This document shows positions 1-7,640 of a DNA stretch of 64,000 nt, piece by piece. Origin of the DNA: Spirochaetales bacterium (lineage in GTDB: Bacteria; Spirochaetota; Leptospiria; Leptospirales; Leptonemataceae); the NCBI GenBank assembly GCA_024233935.1, contig JACKOY010000022.1, positions 1 through 64,000 of the forward strand, in the 5' to 3' direction. Both the position numbers and the translations under genes were made by a program. The number at the start of each line of letters is the position of its first letter. Position 1 is the stretch's first letter. Below the pieces are notes generated by a model that was given only the letters and a program-made list of their open reading frames with translations, had not been told where the DNA came from and made no database searches.

Positions 1-818
1 CCTCCGGTTGGAAAGTCCGGGGCCGGTATGTATTCCAGTAACTTTGAAAGCGGCAGCTTCGGGTTTTTGATCAATGCCAGGGTCGCCCGTATGACTTCGC
101 CCGGATTGTGCGGCGGAATGTTTGTGGCCATGCCCACCGCAATACCGCTCGCGCCGTTGATCAGCAGGTTCGGGAAGGCCGCCGGCAGGACCCGGGGCTC
201 GTTCTTCGTGGCATCGAAATTCGGAGAAAAGTCTACCGTGTCCTTGTCGATGTCGCGCAGCAACTCATCGGAAATACGCGCCAGGCGGGCTTCCGTATAT
301 CGGTAAGCCGCCGGCGGGTCCCCATCGACCGAGCCAAAGTTGCCCTGGCCTTCGATCAATGGTACGCACATCACGAAATCCTGGGCCATTCGAACCAGCG
401 TGTCGTAGACGGCGGTGTCACCGTGGGGATGGAAATTGCCAATGACCTCGCCGACAATCTTGGCCGATTTCACAAAGGCCCGATCGTGTCGCCAGGCCCG
501 GTCGTGCATGGCGTACAGGATGCGGCGATGCACGGGCTTGAGGCCGTCCCGAACGTCGGGCAGGGCCCGGCCAACGATTACGCTCATCGCATAATCGAGG
601 TAGGCTTCTTTCATCTGATCGTCGATGTCTACGGCAACGACTCGCTGGCCCCGCGCCAGAGCAGCCTGGATATCCGTGCGTACGATCGTCTTGATGGCGG
701 CCGGGGTCGCCGTCTTTGCTCCGCTTCCAGTTCTGGCTGCGGTGGGCGTCGCCGGCTTGCTCTTGCTGGCGGTCGACCTGGTTTTCTTTTTGGAGGAAGC
801 CTTCTTTTTCTTGGCCAT
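1..818 (-). CDS. gyrA: DNA gyrase / topoisomerase IV subunit A, N-terminal part (cut by window edge)
   Basis: This is the breakage-reunion subunit of a type IIA topoisomerase. Reading leftward from ATG at 818, the translation carries the family core: AYLDYAMSVIVGRALPDVRD, GLKPVHRRILYAM, HPHGDTAVYDTLVRMAQDF, GQGNFGSVDGDPPAAYRYTE (catalytic Tyr in RYTE) and GIAVGMATNIPPHN. The gene runs off the left edge at PAPDFPTGG. Two things are odd. There is an extra leader of roughly 60 residues rich in Lys, Ala, Ser and Thr before the conserved core. The quinolone-region position equivalent to E. coli GyrA Ser83 is Thr. GyrA and ParC cannot be separated safely from this N-terminal part. It lies 85 bp downstream of the EAL gene on the same strand. 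Confidence 0.85.
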   Translation of the reverse strand, partial: MAKKKKASSKKKTRSTASKSKPATPTAARTGSGAKTATPAAIKTIVRTDIQAALARGQRVVAVDIDDQMKEAYLDYAMSVIVGRALPDVRDGLKPVHRRILYAMHDRAWRHDRAFVKSAKIVGEVIGNFHPHGDTAVYDTLVRMAQDFVMCVPLIEGQGNFGSVDGDPPAAYRYTEARLARISDELLRDIDKDTVDFSPNFDATKNEPRVLPAAFPNLLINGASGIAVGMATNIPPHNPGEVIRATLALIKNPKLPLSKLLEYIPAPDFPTG

Positions 819-903
819 GCGTCAGAAATTCAAGCGGTGAGTCGATTGCGGGATTTCCCAGAGTCGTGGTCGGGGCCCTGGGGGCAATTAGAATTTGTCG
901 CTA

Positions 904-2112
904 TCAGTCGATCCAGTCCATTTCCAGAAAGACAATACGATTGTCCGCCACAACGAGCAGCGCCTGCACAAAGGGATAGTCCTGCTGGCCCTTTTGTACC
1001 GGGTCTGAAATCAGATAGGTTTGCTTGTGGAACAAATAGTTTGCAACGGTCTGTTGAAAAATGTTTCGCCAGCTGATATTCCCGATGGCCACCGGGTTGA
1101 TTTCCCACTCACCGGCCGCGCGTACGAAATTGCTGCTGATCTGGTTGCCCTCAAAATCGAAAAGCGCCGCAGACCGCACCTGGTCCGGCACCCGCGGTAG
1201 GTACTCGCGCATGGCAGCGTCCGCCTGTTCAAATTCAACATTCGAGAAAGTGGCGCCAGCCTGTTGCAGGGGCAAAAAGATCCCATCGCGTCTCAGGTAG
1301 GACTGGATCATTTCCGCGACCCGAAAGCGCGTATAGTCCTGGAGAGTGTTTTTCAGGTTGGCCTGGTACGTTTCCGGAGGGATGAAGTCCGGCACGGCCG
1401 GACTGAAATAGAAACCCTGCAGATAGCGACCGCCCATCTTGAGGGCAGCGCTCAGCTCCTCTTCCACTTCGACGCCCTCGAACAGCAACTCGGCGCCCAG
1501 GCGCTGCGCCACAAAGCCGATGGCGACCAAAAGACGCCGAAAGGCGTCATCGGTCAGACTCTTCTGCAGCAGATGCAGGTCCACCTTGATGATGTCCGGC
1601 TGAAGGTAGGCCAGGCGCGCCAGGCCGCTCATGCCGGCGCCCAGGTCATCGACCGCAATTCGAAAGCCGAACTGCCGTAGCGCCTGCACAATACCCACAA
1701 GTTCGCCATGCTCCCCGCGAAATTCATCTTCTGTGATTTCGATGACGATCCGACGGGGATCAATCGAGTAGCGCTCGACGAGTTGCACAATGTGAAAACT
1801 CTCGTACGCGAAGCGACTCCGGGCGCACAGGTCCGCGAGCAATCGTGGCATTACATTGAGAAAAAGCCGGACTCGCGGATCGGCCTGTTGTAGGCGCCGA
1901 ATGGCCTGCTCCTGGACGTGCCGATCGATCTCATGCACGTAGGAAAGTTCGAGTTTGGCGTCGTGGAAAAACTGACCCAGGGATGTAACGCTTCCTTCAC
2001 CCTCGGGGCGCAGCCGGCCGAGCACCTCATAGCCATGGATGTTCTGATCATCCAGGGCCACAATGGGCTGGAAATAGGGGACGACACGATCTATACTGGG
2101 GCGACCGGACAC
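904..2112 (-). CDS. EAL-domain cyclic-di-GMP phosphodiesterase with C-terminal sensor-like domain
   Basis: This 402-residue soluble protein probably hydrolyses c-di-GMP. The EAL signature appears as GYEVLGRLRP near residue 30. Later EAL landmarks are IEITEDEF, the DDLGAG loop with both Asp kept, PDIIKVDLHLLQ, LLFEGVEVEEE (catalytic-loop Glu) and LQGFYFSPA. Most metal and catalytic residues are therefore present, although EAL itself reads EVL. The last ~130 residues (after DYTRFRVAEMIQSYLRRDG) form a second domain that resembles the Cache/PAS-like EAL-associated domain of YkuI-type proteins; this is a similarity judgement. The start is GTG at 2112, with a purine-rich stretch upstream. No membrane segment is seen. 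It is divergent from the thiolase operon. Confidence 0.85.
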   Translation of the reverse strand: MSGRPSIDRVVPYFQPIVALDDQNIHGYEVLGRLRPEGEGSVTSLGQFFHDAKLELSYVHEIDRHVQEQAIRRLQQADPRVRLFLNVMPRLLADLCARSRFAYESFHIVQLVERYSIDPRRIVIEITEDEFRGEHGELVGIVQALRQFGFRIAVDDLGAGMSGLARLAYLQPDIIKVDLHLLQKSLTDDAFRRLLVAIGFVAQRLGAELLFEGVEVEEELSAALKMGGRYLQGFYFSPAVPDFIPPETYQANLKNTLQDYTRFRVAEMIQSYLRRDGIFLPLQQAGATFSNVEFEQADAAMREYLPRVPDQVRSAALFDFEGNQISSNFVRAAGEWEINPVAIGNISWRNIFQQTVANYLFHKQTYLISDPVQKGQQDYPFVQALLVVADNRIVFLEMDWID

Positions 2113-2445
2113 GGGGAATGCACCTGCTTCTCGCTATGAGACGGCCCGGCCTGGCAGATTGATTGTTACAAACAACGCAATTCTTAAAAAGCGAAAATCG
2201 CAGTATTACGTACTTCCCGAAGGCCGGCTGCCGCAGGCCCTTCCGGGAGAATCCGCTCGCAGACTTTTCTGGAGCGGAATCACAGCCTGCTCAACATTCC
2301 GTGCACTTTTGCCCGCATCGTGCATGTTTTTCTGAAGGGCTTGCGGGCTTCCAATGCGCTGCCGGCAGCTCGCGGCCCCGACCGGTTTTTTGATTGACTG
2401 ACATGTCAATCATTGACATTTATGTCAATATTGGAGGTCGCAGCT
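2113..2445. other. Divergent intergenic region between the EAL gene and the thiolase operon
   Basis: These 333 bp separate divergently transcribed genes, so promoters for both sides must lie here or just beyond. The left ~275 bp show no convincing gene or RNA. The right end carries the interlocking palindromes annotated separately and a GGAGG ribosome-binding site at 2433-2437, 8 bp before the ATG at 2446. Confidence 0.6.
2391..2429. promoter_or_regulatory. Interlocking palindromic operators in front of the thiolase operon
   Basis: The inverted repeat TGATTGAC (2391-2398), six bases, GTCAATCA (2405-2412) abuts a second perfect one, ATTGACAT (2412-2419), two bases, ATGTCAAT (2422-2429). The inner arms also pair as GTCAAT-C-ATTGAC (2405-2417). 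The two centres are about 19 bp apart, close to two helical turns on one DNA face. Symmetric TTGAC/GTCAA arms of this size are typical of dimeric repressors such as the TetR family. No regulator gene is adjacent, so the cognate protein is unknown. The site ends 16 bp before the start codon, which suits repression. Confidence 0.65.
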
Positions 2446-3579
2446 ATGAGGGTCGGCATAATCGGACACGCGAGCCGTCTGGAGCGGGAAAACCAATCCT
2501 GGGCAAATGACGATACGGTATTCTTCACCGTGCGTGAAGCACTGGAGAATTCCGGCCTGAGTCTGGAAGACATCGATACGGTCGTTCAGGCCGGAGACGA
2601 TGTCATGGACGGAATTGCTATCCAGCATGTCTATACAGTGGAACCAGCCGGTTCGCTCTTAAAAGACGAGTCCAAAGTAGAACGAGACGGCGCCTGGGCT
2701 GTTCACTACGCGATTGCGAAACTGCTGAGCGGTAAATTCCGTACGGCAATGGTGATCGCCCAGTCCAAGGGCAGTCAGTGCAATTACAGCGCCTTCAGCG
2801 GAATGTCGGCGGACCCTTTTTATCTGCGCCCGGTCGGGCTCGATGGCTTCTCCGCGGGCGCCCTGCAGGCCGCCTACTTTCAGGCCGAGTCCGGCGCCAC
2901 GGAAGAGGACTTTGCGCTCGTCGCGGCCAAGAATCGTCGAAACGCGCGCACAAACGAACGCGCCATTCCCGGGGAAGCCGGTGAATTCACCACCGATCAG
3001 ATTCTGTCGTCCCCGGCTATCGCAACTCCAATTCGCGACCTGACGGCTGCCCGCGCCGGGGACGGATGTGTGGTGCTCCTGCTTGCTTCTCAGGAGTTTA
3101 TTAAAGAACGCGGCCTGAACGCTGCCTACCTGACCGGCGTTGGTCTTTCCAGCGATGTGTATTATCCGACCTTTCGGAAACTCGGGCAGGTGGAAAGCGC
3201 CGGGCACGCAGCCCGGGCCGCCCTGAAGATGGCCGGTGTTTCCGTGGAAGCCATCGACTTCGTGGAGCTGCACGAGGTTTTCGCCCACCAGGAACTGATG
3301 CTCTATGAAGCGCTGGGTTTGTGTCCCCCCGGGGGCGCCAGGCAGTGGATTCAATCCGGGCACACCGAACGCGACGGAACCCTTCCCGTAAATGCTTCCG
3401 GGGGCGCACTCTGCAGCCACGTCGTGTATGCAACGGGACTGGCGCGAATTATGGAAGCGTACCTTCAACTGGTTGAGCGTGCCGGTGACGGACAGTTGAA
3501 CAACGTGAAACGTGCCCTGGTGCATTCGCAGGCCGGACTCGCCATGCAGGCCAATATCGTTTACGTCCTGGAGAACTAG
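2446..3579 (+). CDS. Thiolase-fold protein lacking the nucleophilic Cys (first of a pair)
   Basis: This 377-residue protein has the thiolase superfamily fold: N-terminal RVGIIGHASR, VELHEVFAHQE, LPVNASGGALCSHVVYATG and a C-terminal ALVHSQAGLAMQANIVYVL. Where thiolases have the acyl-accepting Cys (CxSG in a VNxxCASG context), this protein reads KVERDGAWAVHYAIAKLLSG, with no Cys. A His matching the GHPxGASG histidine seems to remain in SHVVYATG. It is therefore unlikely to perform normal Claisen thiolysis, and a lyase/aldolase or scaffold role with its partners is inferred. ATG 2446 is chosen for its GGAGG site; upstream TTG and ATG codons in frame fall inside the palindromes. It abuts the next gene directly (TAG then ATG). 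Confidence 0.85.
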   Translation: MRVGIIGHASRLERENQSWANDDTVFFTVREALENSGLSLEDIDTVVQAGDDVMDGIAIQHVYTVEPAGSLLKDESKVERDGAWAVHYAIAKLLSGKFRTAMVIAQSKGSQCNYSAFSGMSADPFYLRPVGLDGFSAGALQAAYFQAESGATEEDFALVAAKNRRNARTNERAIPGEAGEFTTDQILSSPAIATPIRDLTAARAGDGCVVLLLASQEFIKERGLNAAYLTGVGLSSDVYYPTFRKLGQVESAGHAARAALKMAGVSVEAIDFVELHEVFAHQELMLYEALGLCPPGGARQWIQSGHTERDGTLPVNASGGALCSHVVYATGLARIMEAYLQLVERAGDGQLNNVKRALVHSQAGLAMQANIVYVLEN

Positions 3580-4791
3580 ATGAAAAGCAAAGTCGCTATT
3601 ACCGGCATTGGACAGACCCGCACCCGCCTCAAGCGACGGGACGTGAACTTCCCGGAAATGATGCACGAGGCCTGCCTTCTGGCATGCGAAGACGCCGAGA
3701 TTGCCCCGGAAGCCGTGGACTGTGTAATTTACGGCAGCGGCCCGGAATTCTTCGAGGGAGTGGGGGAGCCGGAACTCTGGGCCTGCGAGTTCACTTTCGG
3801 CACGTTTAAGCCGCACTATCGCATTCAGACCGGCGGGACCGTCGGTGCATCGACCGGCATCGCCGGCTACTATATGGCCGCTTCGGGCCTCTACGACACG
3901 GTGCTCGTCGTGGCCGGCAACAAACTGAGCGAGTCCTCCGTGCAGCGCGGCCTTTCGCTGGTGTACTCACCGACCATGGGTCGCGACTTTGCGGCGGGCG
4001 CGCCTTCAGCAGTCGCCAATCAAACCCGGATTTACCAGAACAAATTTCCCCACGTAAAAGATGAGCACTTCGCAAAAATCGGAACGCTGATGCGCAAAAA
4101 TGCGCTCAACAACCCGAACGCTCAGCTCAAGCTCCCTCAAATCAGCGAAGACATGATGCTGAACATGGCCTGGCTATCGACCCCGTTTCGATTGCTCGAC
4201 TCATGTCCCACCAGCGACGCCGCCTGCGCGATGATTCTGCAGAACGAACGCATCTGCGCCAGCTCGGAGCGTCCTAAAGCCTGGGTCCAGGCTGTGTCCA
4301 CGATCTCCGACGGAGTCAACTATCCCCAAAGAGATTGGAGCGACGCCGTGGCCCTGAAGGAGGCTTCCCGTCGGTGTTACGAGCAGCTGGGCATCACCGA
4401 CCCCCTGGAGCAATTGGATGTAGTGGAACTCTACGATGCGTTCACCAGTCAGCATCTCATGTGGTACGAAGGCCTGGGCCTGGCGCCGGACGGAAAGGGC
4501 TGCGAGCTGGTCGACTCCGGGGCCATCGCCATGAATGGCAAACTGCCTGTGAACCCCAGCGGCGGCGTACTTTCCAACAACTCGATTGGCGCCTCGGCCA
4601 TGATCCGTCAGGCTGAAGTTGCACTTCAGATAATGGAACGTGCCGGCGATCGCCAGGTGCCCGACGTTCAGGTCGGCCTGGCCCACGGTTGGGGCGGGGC
4701 AATCCAGTTTCACACAGTTATGATCTTGAGCAAAGACCAGGACATTCAGGACTCGTTCGCACGACAGAAATCGCGCGCCTCGGTTGTCTGA
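3580..4791 (+). CDS. Thiolase-fold protein of the Ltp2/SCP-x-like type, no catalytic Cys (second of a pair)
   Basis: This 403-residue protein resembles lipid-transfer/thiolase-like proteins: VAITGIGQTR at the N-terminus, VVELYDAFTSQHLMWYEGLG, LPVNPSGGVLSNNSIGASA and LAHGWGGAIQFHTVMIL. Aligning by the following SG, the Cys position falls in IQTGGTVGASTG and reads Gly. The His of GHPxGASG is replaced (NNSIGASA), and the C-terminal Cys motif is AHGWGG. The YDAF motif is typical of Ltp2-type thiolase-like aldolases, which work as complexes with DUF35 proteins. It starts at the base after the previous stop, so the two are almost certainly cotranslated. The most likely role is C-C bond cleavage or formation on an acyl-CoA. 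The substrate is unknown. Confidence 0.85.
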   Translation: MKSKVAITGIGQTRTRLKRRDVNFPEMMHEACLLACEDAEIAPEAVDCVIYGSGPEFFEGVGEPELWACEFTFGTFKPHYRIQTGGTVGASTGIAGYYMAASGLYDTVLVVAGNKLSESSVQRGLSLVYSPTMGRDFAAGAPSAVANQTRIYQNKFPHVKDEHFAKIGTLMRKNALNNPNAQLKLPQISEDMMLNMAWLSTPFRLLDSCPTSDAACAMILQNERICASSERPKAWVQAVSTISDGVNYPQRDWSDAVALKEASRRCYEQLGITDPLEQLDVVELYDAFTSQHLMWYEGLGLAPDGKGCELVDSGAIAMNGKLPVNPSGGVLSNNSIGASAMIRQAEVALQIMERAGDRQVPDVQVGLAHGWGGAIQFHTVMILSKDQDIQDSFARQKSRASVV

Positions 4792-4809
4792 GTTAAGGAG
4801 AATAAAAGC

Positions 4810-5277
4810 ATGAGCACTGAAGAACAGGTTCGCGTCCTCGAAGGCGATATCACGGTTGATTACAAATGGAACCCCGGCACGACGGTCGGCCGGTTTTTGA
4901 CCAGGTTGCGGGACGACCAGGAGTTGGTTGCGGTTCGCTGCACGAAAACTTCAAAGGTATTTCTTCCGCCCCAATCCTGGTCTCCCTATGGCATGATCAA
5001 GATGGATCGTTTTGTCCCCGTGACCGGCACACCGCAACTCAAGGCCGGTACGATTGTCTATCAGTTGCCCTGGAACGCGCCGGAAGGCATTGAGCCGCCT
5101 TATATGCTGGCCGCCATCAGCTACCCGGGAGTGGATTCCGAACTCATTCATCTGGTCGTTGCAGACGAGGAGACACTGAAACAACTAAAGCCCGGCGACA
5201 AACTCAAGGCGCGTTTTCGGGAAGAGCCCACGGGAAGTATTCGAGACCTGGACTACTACGAGCCGGCTGAGCTGTAA
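4810..5277 (+). CDS. DUF35/OB-fold partner protein with degenerate zinc ribbon
   Basis: This 155-residue protein belongs to the DUF35 family (rubredoxin-like zinc ribbon plus OB fold) that pairs with thiolase-like enzymes. The ribbon normally reads CxxCG...PPRxxCPxC. Here it reads VRCTKTSKVFLPPQSWSPYG, keeping one Cys and the PP turn only, so zinc is probably not bound. The OB part follows (GTIVYQLPWNAPEG, PPYMLAAISYPG, LKPGDKLKARFRE). It has a strong ribosome-binding site, AAGGAG, 18 bp after the thiolase-like gene. Its function is inferred from context: it likely caps and completes the active site of one of the two thiolase-fold proteins. Confidence 0.8.
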   Translation: MSTEEQVRVLEGDITVDYKWNPGTTVGRFLTRLRDDQELVAVRCTKTSKVFLPPQSWSPYGMIKMDRFVPVTGTPQLKAGTIVYQLPWNAPEGIEPPYMLAAISYPGVDSELIHLVVADEETLKQLKPGDKLKARFREEPTGSIRDLDYYEPAEL

Positions 5278-5307
5278 ACGATCGGCGTAACAATTTGCGA
5301 GGACTAC

Positions 5308-7344
5308 ATGAGTGACACAGTAACCGGAACCACGATTGATACCAAAGACGTCGAGTGCCCATTTGCAACCGTACCGGAGCTGATGGCGGAACGCGCCCGG
5401 ATTTCCCCGGACAAGACCTACCTTGTTTTTCAGGACCGCGAGTACTCGTACCGCGAGTTTCAGGAGCTTACCAATCGTGCCGCTTCGGCGTTCGCTTCGC
5501 TGAAGGCTGCGAAGGGCGACCACGTTGCTATACTCATTCCGAACTCGGACGAATTTCTTTTTGCTTACTTCGGCGCTATGAAGGCGGGGCTTGCGGCCGT
5601 TACGCTCAATACGCTTCTGAAAGCCGATGAGCTGGAATATATCATCAACGATTCTGAGGCCCGAATACTCTGCACGACGGCCCACTATCGCAAGTTGCTC
5701 GACCCGGTCTGGGATCGTTTGGGGCATGTGAGCACACTGCTTCTGACGGGCACGGAATTGCCGCCGGCACACCGCGCTGACGGATCTCTCTTGCTTCGCG
5801 ACCTCATGCAATCCGGCGATCCGAACTACGCCAGCACGGTCGGTCCCGGAGACAAGGCCGCCATGATCTATACCTCGGGAACGACCGGACATCCCAAGGG
5901 CGTGGTGTTGACCCATGCGAACGTCATGTACAACAGCTACGTAGCGCCACGGTACATTGATCTTCAGAAAGAAGACGTCTCACTTTGCATCATGCCCCTC
6001 TTTCACGTGAACGCGCAGATCGCCTCTATGATGGCCACCATGCAGGCCGGCGCCACGGTTGTGCTCGAGGAGATGTTCAAGCCACGTATCTTTATCCGAA
6101 CGCTGAAGAAATATCGCTGCACAACGTTCAGTGGCGTGCCCACAATTTACAATTACCTGAACGAGATGAAAGAGGCCGAGGGTGAAAGCCTGGATTTCAT
6201 GAAGGCCTGCATTTGCGGCGCGGCGCCCATGCCCGTGGATGTGTTCCAGAAATTCGAAGAAAAATTCGGCGCAAAAATCATCGAAGGGTACGGCCTTTCA
6301 GAAGGTACGTGCGTCAGCTCCCTGAATCCGCTGAACGGCGTGCGAAAGATCGGCTCGATTGGCATTCCTATCGCGGGCCAACAGATGGCGATCTGGGACG
6401 ACGACGGGAACGAGTTGCCTGACGGGGAGGTGGGGGAGATTGTCATCCGCGGACCAAACGTGATGAGTGGCTACTGGAATAACGAGGCGGCCACCGGCGA
6501 AACGATTGTGAACGGTTGGTTGCGAACCGGCGATCAAGGTTATCGCGATCAGGATGGCTATTATTTCATCGTCGGCCGCAAGAAGGAAATGATCATCCGC
6601 GGCGGGGAGAACATCTATCCCAAAGAGATAGAGGAAGTGCTCTACGAACACGAAGGCGTCATGGACGCGGCGGTGGTCGGCATACCGGACAAGAAGTACG
6701 GCGAAGAGGTGGCCGCGTTCATCGTGCCCCGGCCAGGTTCGAGCATGAGCGACAAGGACATCAAGGCCTACCTGCGCCAGAAGATCGCCGACTTCAAGCG
6801 GCCGCGCATTATCGAGATCGTTCACGACCTTCCGCGCACTGCCACCGGCAAAATTCAGAAAATCAAGATCATCGAGGAGTACGCCGGCAATCTGGAGTTG
6901 ATCAACCGCGTACCCGGTACGGTCAGCCTGCCCTACCGCTGGACCTATGGCGCGGGACTGGCGAAGTTCTATTCGGGTCTGAAGTATGAGGCAAAATTCT
7001 ACGCTACACGTTGCGCGAAAAGCGGAAGCGTTCAGTTGCCTCCAAAGTCGTACGACGCGGTGGCATTCGAGCCCGCCGACGAATGGATCGAACTGCCAAA
7101 TCGGGGCGTACTGGAAAGCTTCACCACGGTTTACATGGAGTTTCCCGGTCAGCCCATGAAGCCGCCCTACACGTACGGTTACATCAAAATCGAAGGCGCC
7201 AACACACACATTTACCACTTAATAGAAGAGATTGCCGAGGCGGACCTGCACGTGGGGCTCAAACTGGAAGCGGTGTGGAAAGAACGGGCCGAGCGTCGGG
7301 GCGACCTGTACGATATTCGCTACTTTCGGCCGTTGCAGAGCTGA
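5308..7344 (+). CDS. Acyl-CoA synthetase (AMP-forming) fused to a DUF35/OB-fold domain
   Basis: This 678-residue protein has residues ~1-540 as an acyl-adenylate/thioester ligase: YTSGTTGHPKGVVLTH (P-loop, ~188-203), EGYGLSEGT, GWLRTGDQGYRD, RKKEMIIRGGENIYPKEIEE and TATGKIQK with the adenylation Lys. Residues ~545-678 are an extra domain absent from ordinary ligases: KFYATRCAKSGSVQLPPKSY, then FTTVYMEFPGQPMKPPYTYG, matching the degenerate zinc-ribbon/OB pattern of the DUF35 gene just upstream. The fusion gives the operon two DUF35 modules for two thiolase-fold proteins. The ligase would activate a carboxylic acid to the CoA ester used by them. Substrate is not deducible. GAGG lies 6 bases before the ATG. 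Confidence 0.9.
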   Translation: MSDTVTGTTIDTKDVECPFATVPELMAERARISPDKTYLVFQDREYSYREFQELTNRAASAFASLKAAKGDHVAILIPNSDEFLFAYFGAMKAGLAAVTLNTLLKADELEYIINDSEARILCTTAHYRKLLDPVWDRLGHVSTLLLTGTELPPAHRADGSLLLRDLMQSGDPNYASTVGPGDKAAMIYTSGTTGHPKGVVLTHANVMYNSYVAPRYIDLQKEDVSLCIMPLFHVNAQIASMMATMQAGATVVLEEMFKPRIFIRTLKKYRCTTFSGVPTIYNYLNEMKEAEGESLDFMKACICGAAPMPVDVFQKFEEKFGAKIIEGYGLSEGTCVSSLNPLNGVRKIGSIGIPIAGQQMAIWDDDGNELPDGEVGEIVIRGPNVMSGYWNNEAATGETIVNGWLRTGDQGYRDQDGYYFIVGRKKEMIIRGGENIYPKEIEEVLYEHEGVMDAAVVGIPDKKYGEEVAAFIVPRPGSSMSDKDIKAYLRQKIADFKRPRIIEIVHDLPRTATGKIQKIKIIEEYAGNLELINRVPGTVSLPYRWTYGAGLAKFYSGLKYEAKFYATRCAKSGSVQLPPKSYDAVAFEPADEWIELPNRGVLESFTTVYMEFPGQPMKPPYTYGYIKIEGANTHIYHLIEEIAEADLHVGLKLEAVWKERAERRGDLYDIRYFRPLQS

Positions 7345-7640
7345 AGGCAGATCAGATGGCGGTTCTCCGGTCCGTTTTGACGGGGCACGGGCTCTTATTC
7401 TGACCGGAGTGACGCTTTGTTTCCCGGTCCGGAGGGGCCCTCGGGGATCGAAGCCGGTCGTCGGACCAGCGTCTTTGATGGAAAAAAAGCGAACTCGCCC
7501 GCACCAAAAGGCGCCTAACTTACGGATTTATGGATTGACGAATGGATGAGACGCCTGTAGTCCAAAAGCATTCGTTGTGCAGGCGACTCATACGCCTGAA
7601 TTCTGGATCATCTCGATCGCAATATACAAAGGAGATTGCA

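Noticed and set aside
2659..3816. Long open frame on the minus strand (385 codons) opposite the first thiolase-fold gene
   Set aside because: It lies antisense to a clear protein family member. The translation is rich in Gly, His and Val with no recognisable domain, as expected for a GC-rich mirror frame.
5185..5916. 243-codon minus-strand frame under the DUF35 and ligase genes
   Set aside because: Antisense to well-supported genes, no ribosome-binding site and no domain-like composition.
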